Positions 39,106 through 47,729 of a DNA stretch of 64,000 bases are shown here, in pieces (position 1 is the stretch's first letter; each line of letters starts with the position of its first letter). This DNA is from Devosia algicola. Its GTDB lineage: Bacteria > Pseudomonadota > Alphaproteobacteria > Rhizobiales > Devosiaceae. The notes below the pieces were generated by a model, which worked only from the letters and a program-made list of their open reading frames with translations, was not told the DNA's origin and ran no database searches. The stretch is from assembly GCF_028816455.1 (NCBI RefSeq), contig NZ_CP118246.1, forward strand, positions 3,486,501 to 3,550,500. Direction: 5' to 3'. Made by a program: the position numbers and the translations under genes.

Positions 39106-39912
39106 TTAGGCAAAAGGATTGGACCATTGCCGATACTGCCCCGGTGTCTTGCCACGCGATTTCCGGAACGCAGCACTCAACGTCGCTGGATGTCCATAGC
39201 CCACCGCCTGCGCAATTTCGGCCAGCCCGAATCCCGTGGTTGCAAGCAGTTCCTCGGCCTTGCGCAAACGCAATTCGCGCAAATATTCGCCCGCCGAAGT
39301 GCCCCATATTGTGCGATGAAGCGTGCGCAATGCGCTTTCACCAATGCCCAGGGTGCGCGCGACATCACTGAGCGAACGCATCTTGCCAAGCGAACGGGCG
39401 GCCACGTCCCAAGCCATCGCCAGACGGTCTTTATCGGTAAAATTTTCGACCTGCTCAACGCCATGCGAGAGATCAAACCCATCCAATATGCTGACCAATA
39501 GTCGCTGGCGGCGCCCCAGTGGCGCCGCCCCGGCTCGCCGCGCCAATTGCAGGGCAAGCCGGATCTGGTTTTGCAAATGCAGCGACTCTCCCTTGTGCGG
39601 TAGCAAAATTCCCGGCCCCCCAAACTGATGCCCCTCGGCCTGCGGCACCTCGAAATGACAGATCGAGGCGGTTGCGAACGCTGCGCCCGCTGATCCCTCA
39701 AACTGCGTATTGGGCAGGATCAACACCCCTCCCGGCGCCACCAGATCCAGTCCGGTGCCCAGTTGCGTAAATTCAATGTGCGCTTTGCCCTCATGAATCC
39801 ACAGCAGATCATGGAACGACCACACGACCGGACCAATCCGCAGACGTCGGTCGAACCGACCGAAACGGTGATCGCGCAACACCAACGATGTTGGATCAAG
39901 ATCATATTCCAT
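39106..39912 (-). CDS. AraC family transcriptional regulator
   Basis: 268 residues. An N-terminal cupin-like sensing domain precedes the double helix-turn-helix: SLSDVARTLGIGESALRTLHRTIWG, then EYLRELRLRKAEELLATTGFGLAEIAQAVGYGHPATLSAAFRKSRGKTPGQYR. It starts the run leading to the Asp-box protein and MFS-HEAT transporter and is divergent from the PhyH-type gene, so it may control both. Confidence 0.92.
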   Translation of the reverse strand: MEYDLDPTSLVLRDHRFGRFDRRLRIGPVVWSFHDLLWIHEGKAHIEFTQLGTGLDLVAPGGVLILPNTQFEGSAGAAFATASICHFEVPQAEGHQFGGPGILLPHKGESLHLQNQIRLALQLARRAGAAPLGRRQRLLVSILDGFDLSHGVEQVENFTDKDRLAMAWDVAARSLGKMRSLSDVARTLGIGESALRTLHRTIWGTSAGEYLRELRLRKAEELLATTGFGLAEIAQAVGYGHPATLSAAFRKSRGKTPGQYRQWSNPFA

Positions 39913-40042
39913 AACAAATTGCGCCGAAATTCCGCCTGATTTGTCGGAAATCCTATTTTACTCCCGATCATCACACAAGACGCAGCCGCCACATGACGCT
40001 TTTATGAAATCCAACGACTTATATTTGGAGGAGGAAGCCATC

Positions 40043-40816
40043 ATGACAGCGCTTGCCCAGCAAAACGACACTGACAAAGCCGACTTTGACCGCGACGGCT
40101 ATATCACCCGCCAGCCGTTGTTCGATGCCACCAAAATGACTGAAATCAGTAGCGAGCTTGATCGCTATATTGCCCAATGCGTCCCAAAAATGCCCGACAC
40201 CGAGGTCTATTTTGAGGACAGGTCCGACCGATCCAGCCTCAAGCAACTGCAGAATATGTTCAAATATGACGATTATTTTCGCGATCTGATTGAAACCGAT
40301 ACCATTCGCGCCCTGGCCGAAACGGTGCTGGGTGAGGAGGTCAATCCGGTCAACCTGCAATATTTCAACAAGCCCGCCGGCATCGGGCAGGGCACACCAC
40401 CACATCAGGACGGTTATTATTTCCACCTCACCCCGCCAAAGGCGGTAACCGGCTGGTTGGCGCTTGAACCGGTCGACGAGGAAAACGGCTGCATCCACTA
40501 TGTGCGCGGATCGCACAAGGCTGACGCGTTTCGGCCCCATGGGCGTTCGGGCGTACTTGGTTTCTCACAGGGAATAACCGATTTCGGCACTGACGACGAC
40601 AAGGCCAATACAGTCAAATTCCCTGGTGGCGCGGGCACCTTCCTGCTCCATGATTCCAAAATCATCCATTGGGCTGGGGCGAACCGCTCAAAAACGCGTT
40701 CGCGCCGTGCCCTTGGATTTATTTATTTTGCCAAAAGCACCCGAGTCGATGAAGTGGCAAAAGCCGCTTACAAAGCCAAGCTGGAAAGCGATCTGCGGCA
40801 AAGCCAGAAAATTTGA
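40043..40816 (+). CDS. Phytanoyl-CoA dioxygenase (PhyH) family oxygenase
   Basis: 257 residues. The non-haem iron ligands are visible as HQD in GTPPHQDGYYFHL and His in LHDSKIIHWAGANRS, with the 2-oxoglutarate Arg in that following stretch. Such enzymes hydroxylate a substrate using 2-oxoglutarate and oxygen. Start ATG 40043 is set by GGAGGAGGAA seven bases upstream. Substrate unknown; it could open an ether, methyl or amine group of the island's substrate. Confidence 0.88.
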   Translation: MTALAQQNDTDKADFDRDGYITRQPLFDATKMTEISSELDRYIAQCVPKMPDTEVYFEDRSDRSSLKQLQNMFKYDDYFRDLIETDTIRALAETVLGEEVNPVNLQYFNKPAGIGQGTPPHQDGYYFHLTPPKAVTGWLALEPVDEENGCIHYVRGSHKADAFRPHGRSGVLGFSQGITDFGTDDDKANTVKFPGGAGTFLLHDSKIIHWAGANRSKTRSRRALGFIYFAKSTRVDEVAKAAYKAKLESDLRQSQKI

Positions 40817-40878
40817 GGGTACAGACCTGCGTTGTTCGTTGGCGCGGTTGGCAAAAAGTCGAGCCGCGCCAGAATCGG

Positions 40879-42371
40879 TTACAGGCTGATCTGCTTGCCG
40901 GCGAGCTTTTCAAATGGCAGCCGCTTCAAATTACTGGTGCACAGGCCCGGGCTATCGACGTTGTAGCTGCGCACGGCAATCGGATCATAAGCGTCCCGAT
41001 GCGACACCGCCGCCTTGACGATCACATAGCGGGCCTTTTCCACCTCAATGCCCTGGGAATGTAATTGGCCCAGGTCCATCGGCGGTGTCTTGCGGCTGGT
41101 CAAAAGCACAATCGCCTGCTGGTTCCGTAGTACAGCACACGGCCCCATCTCGATATGCGTGCCCATCATTGAGGCGAGATGCGACTGCCGGTTTTCAAGC
41201 TCGAATGCCCCATTGCTCAGGCGCTCAATGACCCCGCTGAAAACCAGCGGCTCGCCATGATGGGTATCGACCTTGGCGCCGATCGACAGCTCGATATCAT
41301 CGCCCTGTCTGGCTTTGTCGCATAGCGCGACCGCCTCGGGGTCATTGATGATCGCCACAATATTTCGCCGCCCGCTGGCTAGCAGCGGCGCCAAAATGCC
41401 GGTGGCATCGCCCGGCGTGCCGCCGCCGATATTGTCCGCCGCTTCAATCAGCAGAATTGGGCCATCGGCTGGCGGATTGGCGTCAATGTCGGCCAACACG
41501 ATGTCGAGGCTCTTTTCGACCGGATAGGCTTCGGTCAGCCAGCTTTCGGTGGTTGTCAATATGCGCTCAAGGTAGGCCTTGGCCTTGACTGGATCACCGC
41601 GCGTACAGCAATTCAGACTAAATCCACAGTCCGCAATGTCGGCATAGGCATAGCCTCCCATCACATTGATGCACAAAATCTCCGGGTCCGCCGCCTCAAT
41701 GGCGCGCGCCTCAGCGAGCGCCGCCGCCATAGGCTTTGAACTGGTCCCTAACCCAACAGGGGGAACACATATTTGGTTGGCAGATGCACCTGAACCGCGC
41801 CGGGCCGATCCATGAGTTCACCGAGTAGCTGCGCGCCGCGAATCGCGGCTTCTCGCGCATCGGTATGCGGATTTTCGCGGTAGGACACCAGGCAGTCGCT
41901 GTTGTCCAACATTTTGGCCGATACATTGGCGTGCAGATCAAGAACGCCGGCCACCGGAATGGTGCGCGCGGCCCGGCCAAGCAATGTCTTAACCTCGGCG
42001 AGTATGTTCCCCTCGATATCGTCGATTTCCTCGCTGACCATGGCCCCGTGCAGCACCAGATAAATACCGTCGAGTTCGTCAACATGGCGCTCGAGTGCGG
42101 CAAACAGTTTGGCTTTGAAAAATTCAATGGCGCTCTGCTCGACCATACCCGAGGGCATCGCGGCCATCTGGATGGTGGGAATGATTTTCCATTTCTGTGC
42201 CAACGCATGGCTGATAAATCCGTCAGTGGGCGAACCATTGTCCAGATTGTTGGCAATGACCGCGTCACCCAAATTGAGCGCCACCTGCTCAAACGCAACC
42301 AACCCGGTCTTCTGCTGCAAAAACGTGTGGGTCTCGTGGTAGATGCCTGCCAGCAAAACTGTCCGTGTCAC
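40879..42371 (-). CDS. M81 family metallopeptidase (MlrC-like), frameshifted
   Basis: About 497 residues when repaired. The metal site motif IYHETHTF opens the protein; VLDLHANVS (DxHxN), YRENPHTDARE and the C-terminal GDATGILAPLL and DTHHGEPLVF segments follow MlrC. MlrC opens linear microcystin, but most relatives act on unknown amides. GTG 42371 has GGAGG six bases upstream; ATG 42377 touches it. The frame breaks near CCC 41752-41754, where one missing base would give YVFPLLGLGTSSKPMAAAL. Confidence 0.85.
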
Positions 42372-42397
42372 CCGCATCCTCCGTCATCAACACTAAA

Positions 42398-42425
42398 TAT
42401 CATATTAGTATGATAACCAAATAGT
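42398..42425. promoter_or_regulatory. Repeated AT-rich regulatory element C
   Basis: A perfect inverted repeat TATCATA-TTAG-TATGATA (42398-42415) lies 27 bases upstream of the M81 gene start. TATGATAAC at 42409-42417 is identical to part of element B, and AAATAGT follows where element B has CATAGTA. Confidence 0.55.
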
Positions 42426-42528
42426 TTGATGCGTCAATTCTCCTGCCTACCGCTGCAGGTTGGACAAAACTTTTGCCGGCTACCCATTAGTCGGGCGGGG
42501 GCAGGGATGAACGAAATGTCCGTCGCCT

Positions 42529-43383
42529 CTATGGGCTTAGCTCAGCTGGCACCGGGGGTTCATTGTGCAGCACCGAAATTTTTACCCGCTCATTGGCCGC
42601 CAGATAGGGGTCATTGGTAAAAAACGGCTCGGAATCCGCACGCCCGATAACGCCCTGGATCTGGCGCGCGGGCAGACCGAATTCACCCATGATGGCGCGC
42701 ACGGTATTTGCCCTGTCGCTTGATAACTCCCATGGCCCATATCGATCATTGAGGTAAAGCGAGCCAGCCGCCGTATGGCCCGAAATGCTGACCTGGCTGC
42801 CCAACTGGCTCAATATCGGCGCAATGGCGGCAATGGCGGCGCGGGCTTTTTCGACCGGATATTTGCCACCTTCGGGAAACATGCGGCTGCCTCTCTGGTC
42901 GGCAATAACGATATCAAGTCCCTCGGGGGTTTCCTCGACAATCAGATTATCAGCAATCGTGGTCAGCTCGGGCATAGACTGCCAGGCCTGTCGGATGGAG
43001 GCGGCGGCCAGCGAGAAGCGCTGCTTGGTGTCGATATTGTTCTTTTCGACCTCAAACGTGTTGGCTTCCACCCCTTGCATGCGGTTCTTGTCGCTCTTGG
43101 TGCTTGAAATGGACACTTTTTCCATATCGATGAGATCCTCGGAGGCATCCTTGACATATTCACGTGCCGGATTGCCACTCTGCTCGATCACCCCTGACAG
43201 GCGACGATTGTCGCTGCTACCAAACGCCTCGCGCATCGAGCCCGCAACAACCTGCAGTTTTTTGGTGTCCTGAATGGAAAAAGAGATCAAAAGCACGAAA
43301 AAGCACACCAGAATGGACATCAGGTCGCCAAAAGTAACCATCCATTCGGGCGCGCCGCCGCCAGCTTTTTTGCGCATTGCCAT
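42529..43383 (-). CDS. motB: MotB-like stator protein with OmpA/MotB domain
   Basis: 284 residues. One N-terminal membrane helix with the proton/sodium-carrying Asp (TFGDLMSILVCFFVLLISFS, Asp at about residue 20), a periplasmic linker, then a peptidoglycan-binding OmpA-like domain (VSISGHTAAGSLYLNDRYGPWELSSDRANTVRAIM). It pairs with the MotA-like gene 11 bases upstream. No other flagellar gene is in the window. Confidence 0.9.
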   Translation of the reverse strand: MAMRKKAGGGAPEWMVTFGDLMSILVCFFVLLISFSIQDTKKLQVVAGSMREAFGSSDNRRLSGVIEQSGNPAREYVKDASEDLIDMEKVSISSTKSDKNRMQGVEANTFEVEKNNIDTKQRFSLAAASIRQAWQSMPELTTIADNLIVEETPEGLDIVIADQRGSRMFPEGGKYPVEKARAAIAAIAPILSQLGSQVSISGHTAAGSLYLNDRYGPWELSSDRANTVRAIMGEFGLPARQIQGVIGRADSEPFFTNDPYLAANERVKISVLHNEPPVPAELSP

Positions 43384-43394
43384 GCCGCTGACCC

Positions 43395-44165
43395 CTATGC
43401 CGCTTCGTCCAGCATACCCTTGTGCTGGTTCTCGGGCAGATAGGCGATCAGTTTTTCGCGGATCAGCGACGGGCTGGTACCAGATCGCACCGCAAGAACG
43501 CCGTCGATGATCAAGGTCTGGTTAATTTCTTCAACTTCGAGCTTTGCGGTCAGTTTATCGGCAATCGGCAGGCACACCAGATTGGCCAGAACTGCGCCAT
43601 AAAGCGTGGTCAATAGTGCCACGGCCATGGCGGGACCAATGGCCGATGGGTCCTCCATATTACCCAGCATCTGCACCAGCCCGACGATAGTGCCGATCAT
43701 GCCAAAGGCGGGGCCGGCATCGCCCAGCGATTTAAACACGCGCTGGCCTTCCGAGAGGCGTTGCAGAAACTGGTCGCGCGTCAATTCCATAGCTTCACGG
43801 ATATAGGCCGGATCATAGCCGTCGGCGATGTAGATGGCGCCTTTTGTCAGATTGGCATCCCCTGCCTCAAACCCTTCCAGCCCCAGCGGCCCCGAACGGC
43901 GCACCAGCTCGCCCATTTCGGCGATTTTCTGGATGAGGGCCCGCGGTTCAACCTTCTTGTGGGTAAAGGCCACCCGGCCACCAATCGCCAATGATTGGCC
44001 AATGCCCATCAGAGGAAAGCGAATGACCGTGGCCGCAAACCCGCCGCCGATAACCACCAGCACCGACGGCAAATCGACAAAGGCCATGAACGAGCCGCCG
44101 AGCGAAATCGCCCACCCAATAACGGCGGCGCCAACAATAATGCCGGCAATGGTTGCTATATCCAT
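43395..44165 (-). CDS. motA: MotA/PomA-like stator protein
   Basis: 256 residues from ATG 44165, four membrane helices. MDIATIAGIIVGAAVIGWAI with the GGSFMAFVDLPSVLVVIGGG stretch is closer to PomA than to E. coli MotA, which is about 295 residues. GDAGPAFGMIGTIVGLVQML and the PAMAVALLTTLYGAVLANLVCLPIADKL segment contain the conserved prolines. With the adjacent MotB-like protein it would form the ion-driven stator of a flagellar motor. Confidence 0.92.
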   Translation of the reverse strand: MDIATIAGIIVGAAVIGWAISLGGSFMAFVDLPSVLVVIGGGFAATVIRFPLMGIGQSLAIGGRVAFTHKKVEPRALIQKIAEMGELVRRSGPLGLEGFEAGDANLTKGAIYIADGYDPAYIREAMELTRDQFLQRLSEGQRVFKSLGDAGPAFGMIGTIVGLVQMLGNMEDPSAIGPAMAVALLTTLYGAVLANLVCLPIADKLTAKLEVEEINQTLIIDGVLAVRSGTSPSLIREKLIAYLPENQHKGMLDEAA

Positions 44166-44317
44166 GGACCATCTCACCTCTTCTTCAGGTTCGACAGTAA
44201 TGGGATGCCTGTTAAGCCATCGCTAATTGGGACGATCTACTCGCGAGAAATAATTATTTGTTTGCGCCTCAAAAACGCGTGATGTCTCGGCGGCGCAAGC
44301 AAGAAATTTAACGTCCT

Positions 44318-45427
44318 TTATGGATAGGGCCTGAAATGCTTGGACAGTTTTAGCGCCTGGGCCTGATAGTTTGATCCCGATGCGCTGCCATAAAGTCGGT
44401 CAGGCGTTTCGGCCAGTTTTTCGTAGATCAACCGCCCGATCGTCTGTCCATGCCCTAATAAAAAGGGCACTTCGCGGCTGCGCACTTCCAAAACCGCCCG
44501 GCTGCCCGTGCCGCCAGCCGCCGAATGACCAAAGCCCGGATCGAAAAATCCGGCATAATGCACCCGGAATTCACCCACCAGCGGATCAAACGGCACCATT
44601 TCGGCCGCATGGTCAGGGGGTACATGCACCGCTTCATCACTTACGAGAATATAAAATTCATCGGGATCAAGGATGAGTTCGTCCGAACCGCGATTGGTGA
44701 TGGGTTCCCAGAAATCGAGCACGTCCAGGCCCGCTTTCTTGTCCACGTCGACCACCGCCGTATGACGTTTTGAGCGAAAGCCAACAAGGCCGTCCCGACT
44801 TTGCCCCTTGAGATCGATTGATAGCGATACCCCGTTTTCAACCGGGCGGTCACCGCCGATCACCAGCGTCTGGGTAGCATGCAGCGCCTGGTGCTCTGCC
44901 ACGCCAAGTCGCGAATCCCCCGACCTGAATCGCATCTGGCTCAGGCGCGAGCCAGTCCGCACCAGGATCGGAAAGGTGCGCGGGCTGACCTCTAGAAACA
45001 GCGGTCCGTGATATCCCTCAGGCATCTGGTCAAAGCCGCGTGCCCGATCCCCGATCACCCGGGTGAAAACATCGAGCCGCCCGGTGGAACTTTTGGGATT
45101 TGCCGAGGCGCTGACGGCGGCGGGCAGCGCCAGACTTTCCTGCAAAGGCACCAGATAAACGCAGCCGCGCTCCAGCACAGCGCCCTGGGTGAGGTCGATT
45201 TCGTGCAGCTTGAGTGCCTCGATCCGTTCGGCCACCGAGTGAGAGGGGCCGGGCAGAAAGCTGGAGCGCACGCGGTAGGCCGTATTGCCGAGGCGCAGGT
45301 CAAGACTGGCCGGTTGCACCTGATCAGTATCGAACGCTGCGCCGGTCGTGATCGCGCCGATGGATCCCAACTGCTCGATCAGTCGGGCAGGAAACACACC
45401 CCTGGGCCAGTTGTACTCAGTGCTCAT
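44318..45427 (-). CDS. dcd: dCTP deaminase (double-length form)
   Basis: 369 residues, about twice the E. coli enzyme, as commonly seen in Hyphomicrobiales. DUTPase-fold elements appear in both halves: VQPASLDLRLGNTAYRVRSSFLPG, then SSTGRLDVFTRVIGDRARGFDQMPEGYHGPLFLEVSP, and later LILDPDEFYILVSDEAVHVPPDHAAEM and DPGFGHSAAGGTGSRAVLEVRS. It makes dUTP from dCTP for thymidylate synthesis. ATG 45427 begins MSTEYNWPRGVFPARLIEQ. Divergent from metZ. Confidence 0.88.
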   Translation of the reverse strand: MSTEYNWPRGVFPARLIEQLGSIGAITTGAAFDTDQVQPASLDLRLGNTAYRVRSSFLPGPSHSVAERIEALKLHEIDLTQGAVLERGCVYLVPLQESLALPAAVSASANPKSSTGRLDVFTRVIGDRARGFDQMPEGYHGPLFLEVSPRTFPILVRTGSRLSQMRFRSGDSRLGVAEHQALHATQTLVIGGDRPVENGVSLSIDLKGQSRDGLVGFRSKRHTAVVDVDKKAGLDVLDFWEPITNRGSDELILDPDEFYILVSDEAVHVPPDHAAEMVPFDPLVGEFRVHYAGFFDPGFGHSAAGGTGSRAVLEVRSREVPFLLGHGQTIGRLIYEKLAETPDRLYGSASGSNYQAQALKLSKHFRPYP

Positions 45428-45474
45428 GACGGCGCCCCCACTAAAACTCGTTCCTGCGATACCAACCCACGCGA

Positions 45475-45503
45475 TTGACGCCAAGAGCCAATTGGTCTTA
45501 GAT
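45475..45503 (+). promoter_or_regulatory. Promoter of the SAM-II / metZ transcript
   Basis: TTGACG (45475-45480) and TTAGAT (45498-45503) with a 17-base spacer place the start near 45510, just before the SAM-II aptamer. Confidence 0.6.
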
Positions 45504-45507
45504 CAAT

Positions 45508-45560
45508 TTAGTGGTGATTTGGCCGGTCTGGTTGCAGCCACTTTAAACAAATTGCTAAGA
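45508..45560 (+). promoter_or_regulatory. SAM-II riboswitch upstream of metZ
   Basis: The conserved SAM-II core is nearly complete: GTGGTGATTTG, then TTGCAGCCACTTTAAA, then GCTAA after a short A/T loop, compatible with the H-type pseudoknot. SAM-II elements in alphaproteobacteria precede metA, metZ and metC and lower expression when S-adenosylmethionine is abundant. It is followed by a terminator at 45569, which suggests transcriptional attenuation here. Confidence 0.93.
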
Positions 45561-45568
45561 GACCGTTC

Positions 45569-45599
45569 AACCGGCCGCTTCTGCGGGCCGGTTTTTTTG
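45569..45599 (+). terminator. Attenuator terminator of the SAM-II riboswitch
   Basis: AACCGGCC pairs with GGCCGGTT around a GCTTCTGCG loop and is followed by seven T. It lies eight bases after the aptamer and 15 bases before metZ, so it can stop the transcript before the gene. Confidence 0.85.
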
Positions 45600-45614
45600 T
45601 TTGAAGGCATATCA

Positions 45615-46820
45615 ATGACCAAGGCCAACAATCCTCTTAGCGATCCCGCCCGACAGTCTCAGGACACCCGTCTGGTTCATGGCGGCACCGATCGGTCCCC
45701 GGCCGGGGAAACTTCTGAAGCTCTGTTTTTGAACTCGGGCTATATTTATCCCGACTCGGCCGGCGCCGAGGCCCGCTTCAAGGGCGATGATCCGGGCTAT
45801 ATCTATTCTCGCTTTTCCAATCCGACCGTTGAAATGTTCCAGAACCGCATGGCCTTGCTTGAAGGGGCAGAGGCGGCGCGGGGCACAGCGACAGGCATGG
45901 CGGCGATCACTTTGGCGCTGATGAGCCAGTTGCGAGCGGGCGATCATGTGGTCGCGGCGCGGGCCCTGTTCGGCGGCTGTCGCTTTGTGGTCGAGGACTA
46001 TCTGCCGCGCTGGGGTGTTACCTCGACTTTGGTCGATGGGCGCGATCCCGCCAATTTCGCAGCCGCCATGATGCCCAATACCAAAGTCATATTTATTGAA
46101 ACCCCAACCAATCCGACGCTGGAACTGGTTGATATTGCCGCTGTGGCTGACATCGCTCATGCCCATGGCGCCAAGCTGGTGGTCGACAATGTCTTTGCTA
46201 CACCGATCTGGCAGTCGCCGCTGCAGCTGGGCGCTGACCTGGTCGCCTATTCGGCCACCAAGCACATTGATGGCCATGGCCGGGTCATGGGCGGTGTGGT
46301 GTTGGGCAGCAAGGAACTGATCGAAGGGGATGTGCACACCTTCATCCGCCAGACCGGTCCATCCCTGGCCCCGTTCAATGCCTGGAACCTGCTCAAGGGA
46401 CTTGAAGGACTGTCATTGCGCGTGCGCCACGCCACCGCCACCGCCACGGCGCTTTCAAATGCCCTGGCCGATCATCCCAGAATCGAACGTGTGTTTTACC
46501 CGCACCACAAGGATCATCCCCAATATGAACTGGGCAAGCGCCAGATGCGCGGTGGCTCGACCATGCTGGCCTTTGAGGTCAAGGGTGGGCAGGAGGCCGC
46601 GTTCAAGCTTGCCGATGCCCTGGCAATCATCCTGATTTCCAACAATCTGGGCGATGCCAAATCCATCATTACTCATCCCACCACCACCACGCACCAGCGT
46701 TTGGGTGAAGAGGTGCGGCTTGAAACCGGTATCACCCCGGGTCTGCTGCGCCTGTCGGTCGGGCTCGAAGCCCAAGAAGATCTATTGGCCGATCTGCTCT
46801 ATGGGCTGGACCAAACCTGA
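45615..46820 (+). CDS. metZ: O-succinylhomoserine sulfhydrylase
   Basis: 401 residues of the Cys/Met metabolism PLP family. It converts O-succinylhomoserine and sulfide to homocysteine. PLP lysine in VAYSATKHIDGHGRVMGG; YSRFSNPTVEMFQNRMALLEGAEAARGTATGMAAI holds the tyrosine/arginine phosphate site; end of active site in SLGDAKS-like NNLGDAKSIITHPTTTTHQRL. Start ATG 45615 follows the SAM-II riboswitch, which supports a role in methionine synthesis. Confidence 0.95.
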   Translation: MTKANNPLSDPARQSQDTRLVHGGTDRSPAGETSEALFLNSGYIYPDSAGAEARFKGDDPGYIYSRFSNPTVEMFQNRMALLEGAEAARGTATGMAAITLALMSQLRAGDHVVAARALFGGCRFVVEDYLPRWGVTSTLVDGRDPANFAAAMMPNTKVIFIETPTNPTLELVDIAAVADIAHAHGAKLVVDNVFATPIWQSPLQLGADLVAYSATKHIDGHGRVMGGVVLGSKELIEGDVHTFIRQTGPSLAPFNAWNLLKGLEGLSLRVRHATATATALSNALADHPRIERVFYPHHKDHPQYELGKRQMRGGSTMLAFEVKGGQEAAFKLADALAIILISNNLGDAKSIITHPTTTTHQRLGEEVRLETGITPGLLRLSVGLEAQEDLLADLLYGLDQT

Positions 46821-46921
46821 TCGCCGGCCCCAGCAACAGGAACGGGGTTTCACGCCCCTCGCCAAATCTGAACAATTGCGTCATAACCGGCGCAATTAAA
46901 CTGGCCAGGGCCTGCCACCCG

Positions 46922-47729
46922 ATGCGTTTTTTTATCTCGCTGTTTTTTCTGCTTGCTGGTCTGAACGCCGCCGTAGCCCAAGCGTTACCCAATCATGTCG
47001 ACCCATCAGCGCGTGAAATCCTGCCCAACCTCACGCCGATCCCGGCGATAAGATTTCTGACCACCGCCGATTTTCCGCCGTTCAATTTTCGTGACGCCGG
47101 TGGCGCCCTGATCGGTTTCAATATCGATCTGGCCCGCCGCATTTGCGCCGAAGCCGACGTTGCCTGCACCGTTCAGGCCTGGCCCTGGGCGCAGGCGGCC
47201 GATGCTCTGGCAGATAATCAAGGCGATGCCCTGATCGCGGGGCTCGCCATGACCTCAGCCGACGGCGACCGGTTTGACTTTTCCGCGACCTATCTCGCCC
47301 TGCCGGGCCGATTTGTCGCCGCTAGTGGTGCTATCGGCAACTTTGACCCCGAAAAATTGGCTGGCAAAACCATTGCCGTGCGCACGGGCTCCGCACATCA
47401 GACCTTTATCAATCGCTATCTTCCTGACGCCAAGCTGGTCCCCTTTGGCGACGAGATTCAGGCCCTGACCGCCCTTAAGGATAATCAGGTCGATCTCTAT
47501 TTTGGCGATGCCATGCGCGCGTCATTCTGGCTTAATGACAATCCCGGTTTCGGTTTTGCCGGTCAGCCATATTTCAGGCCTGACCTGTTCGGCCCTGGCA
47601 TGACCATCGCGGTCAACGCCGATCATGATGCCGTACGCCATGCCATTGATCTGGCACTGGTCAAACTCGAAAACAGCGGCGCCCTCGACGAGCCTGTATC
47701 TGCGCTGGTTTCCTATCGGATTTTATTGA
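46922..47729 (+). CDS. Family 3 (SBP_bac_3) substrate-binding protein, frameshifted at the end
   Basis: About 268 residues when repaired; signal peptide ending AAVAQALPN. FLTTADFPPFNFRDAGGALIGFNIDLARRICAEADVAC is the classical family 3 opening, and LAGKTIAVRTGSAHQTFI starts lobe 2. These proteins bind amino acids or act as lytic-enzyme modules; no permease is nearby, so the partner is unknown. The frame breaks at GAGCCT 47690-47695; repair gives GALDELYLRWFPIGFY with the stop at 47729, the family's normal ending. Confidence 0.88.

Noticed and set aside
42535-42560. The plus strand reads GGGCTTAGCTCAGCTGG, resembling the 5' part of a tRNA-Ala.
   Set aside because: The rest of the cloverleaf is missing, and the same bases encode the last residues of the MotB-like protein on the other strand.
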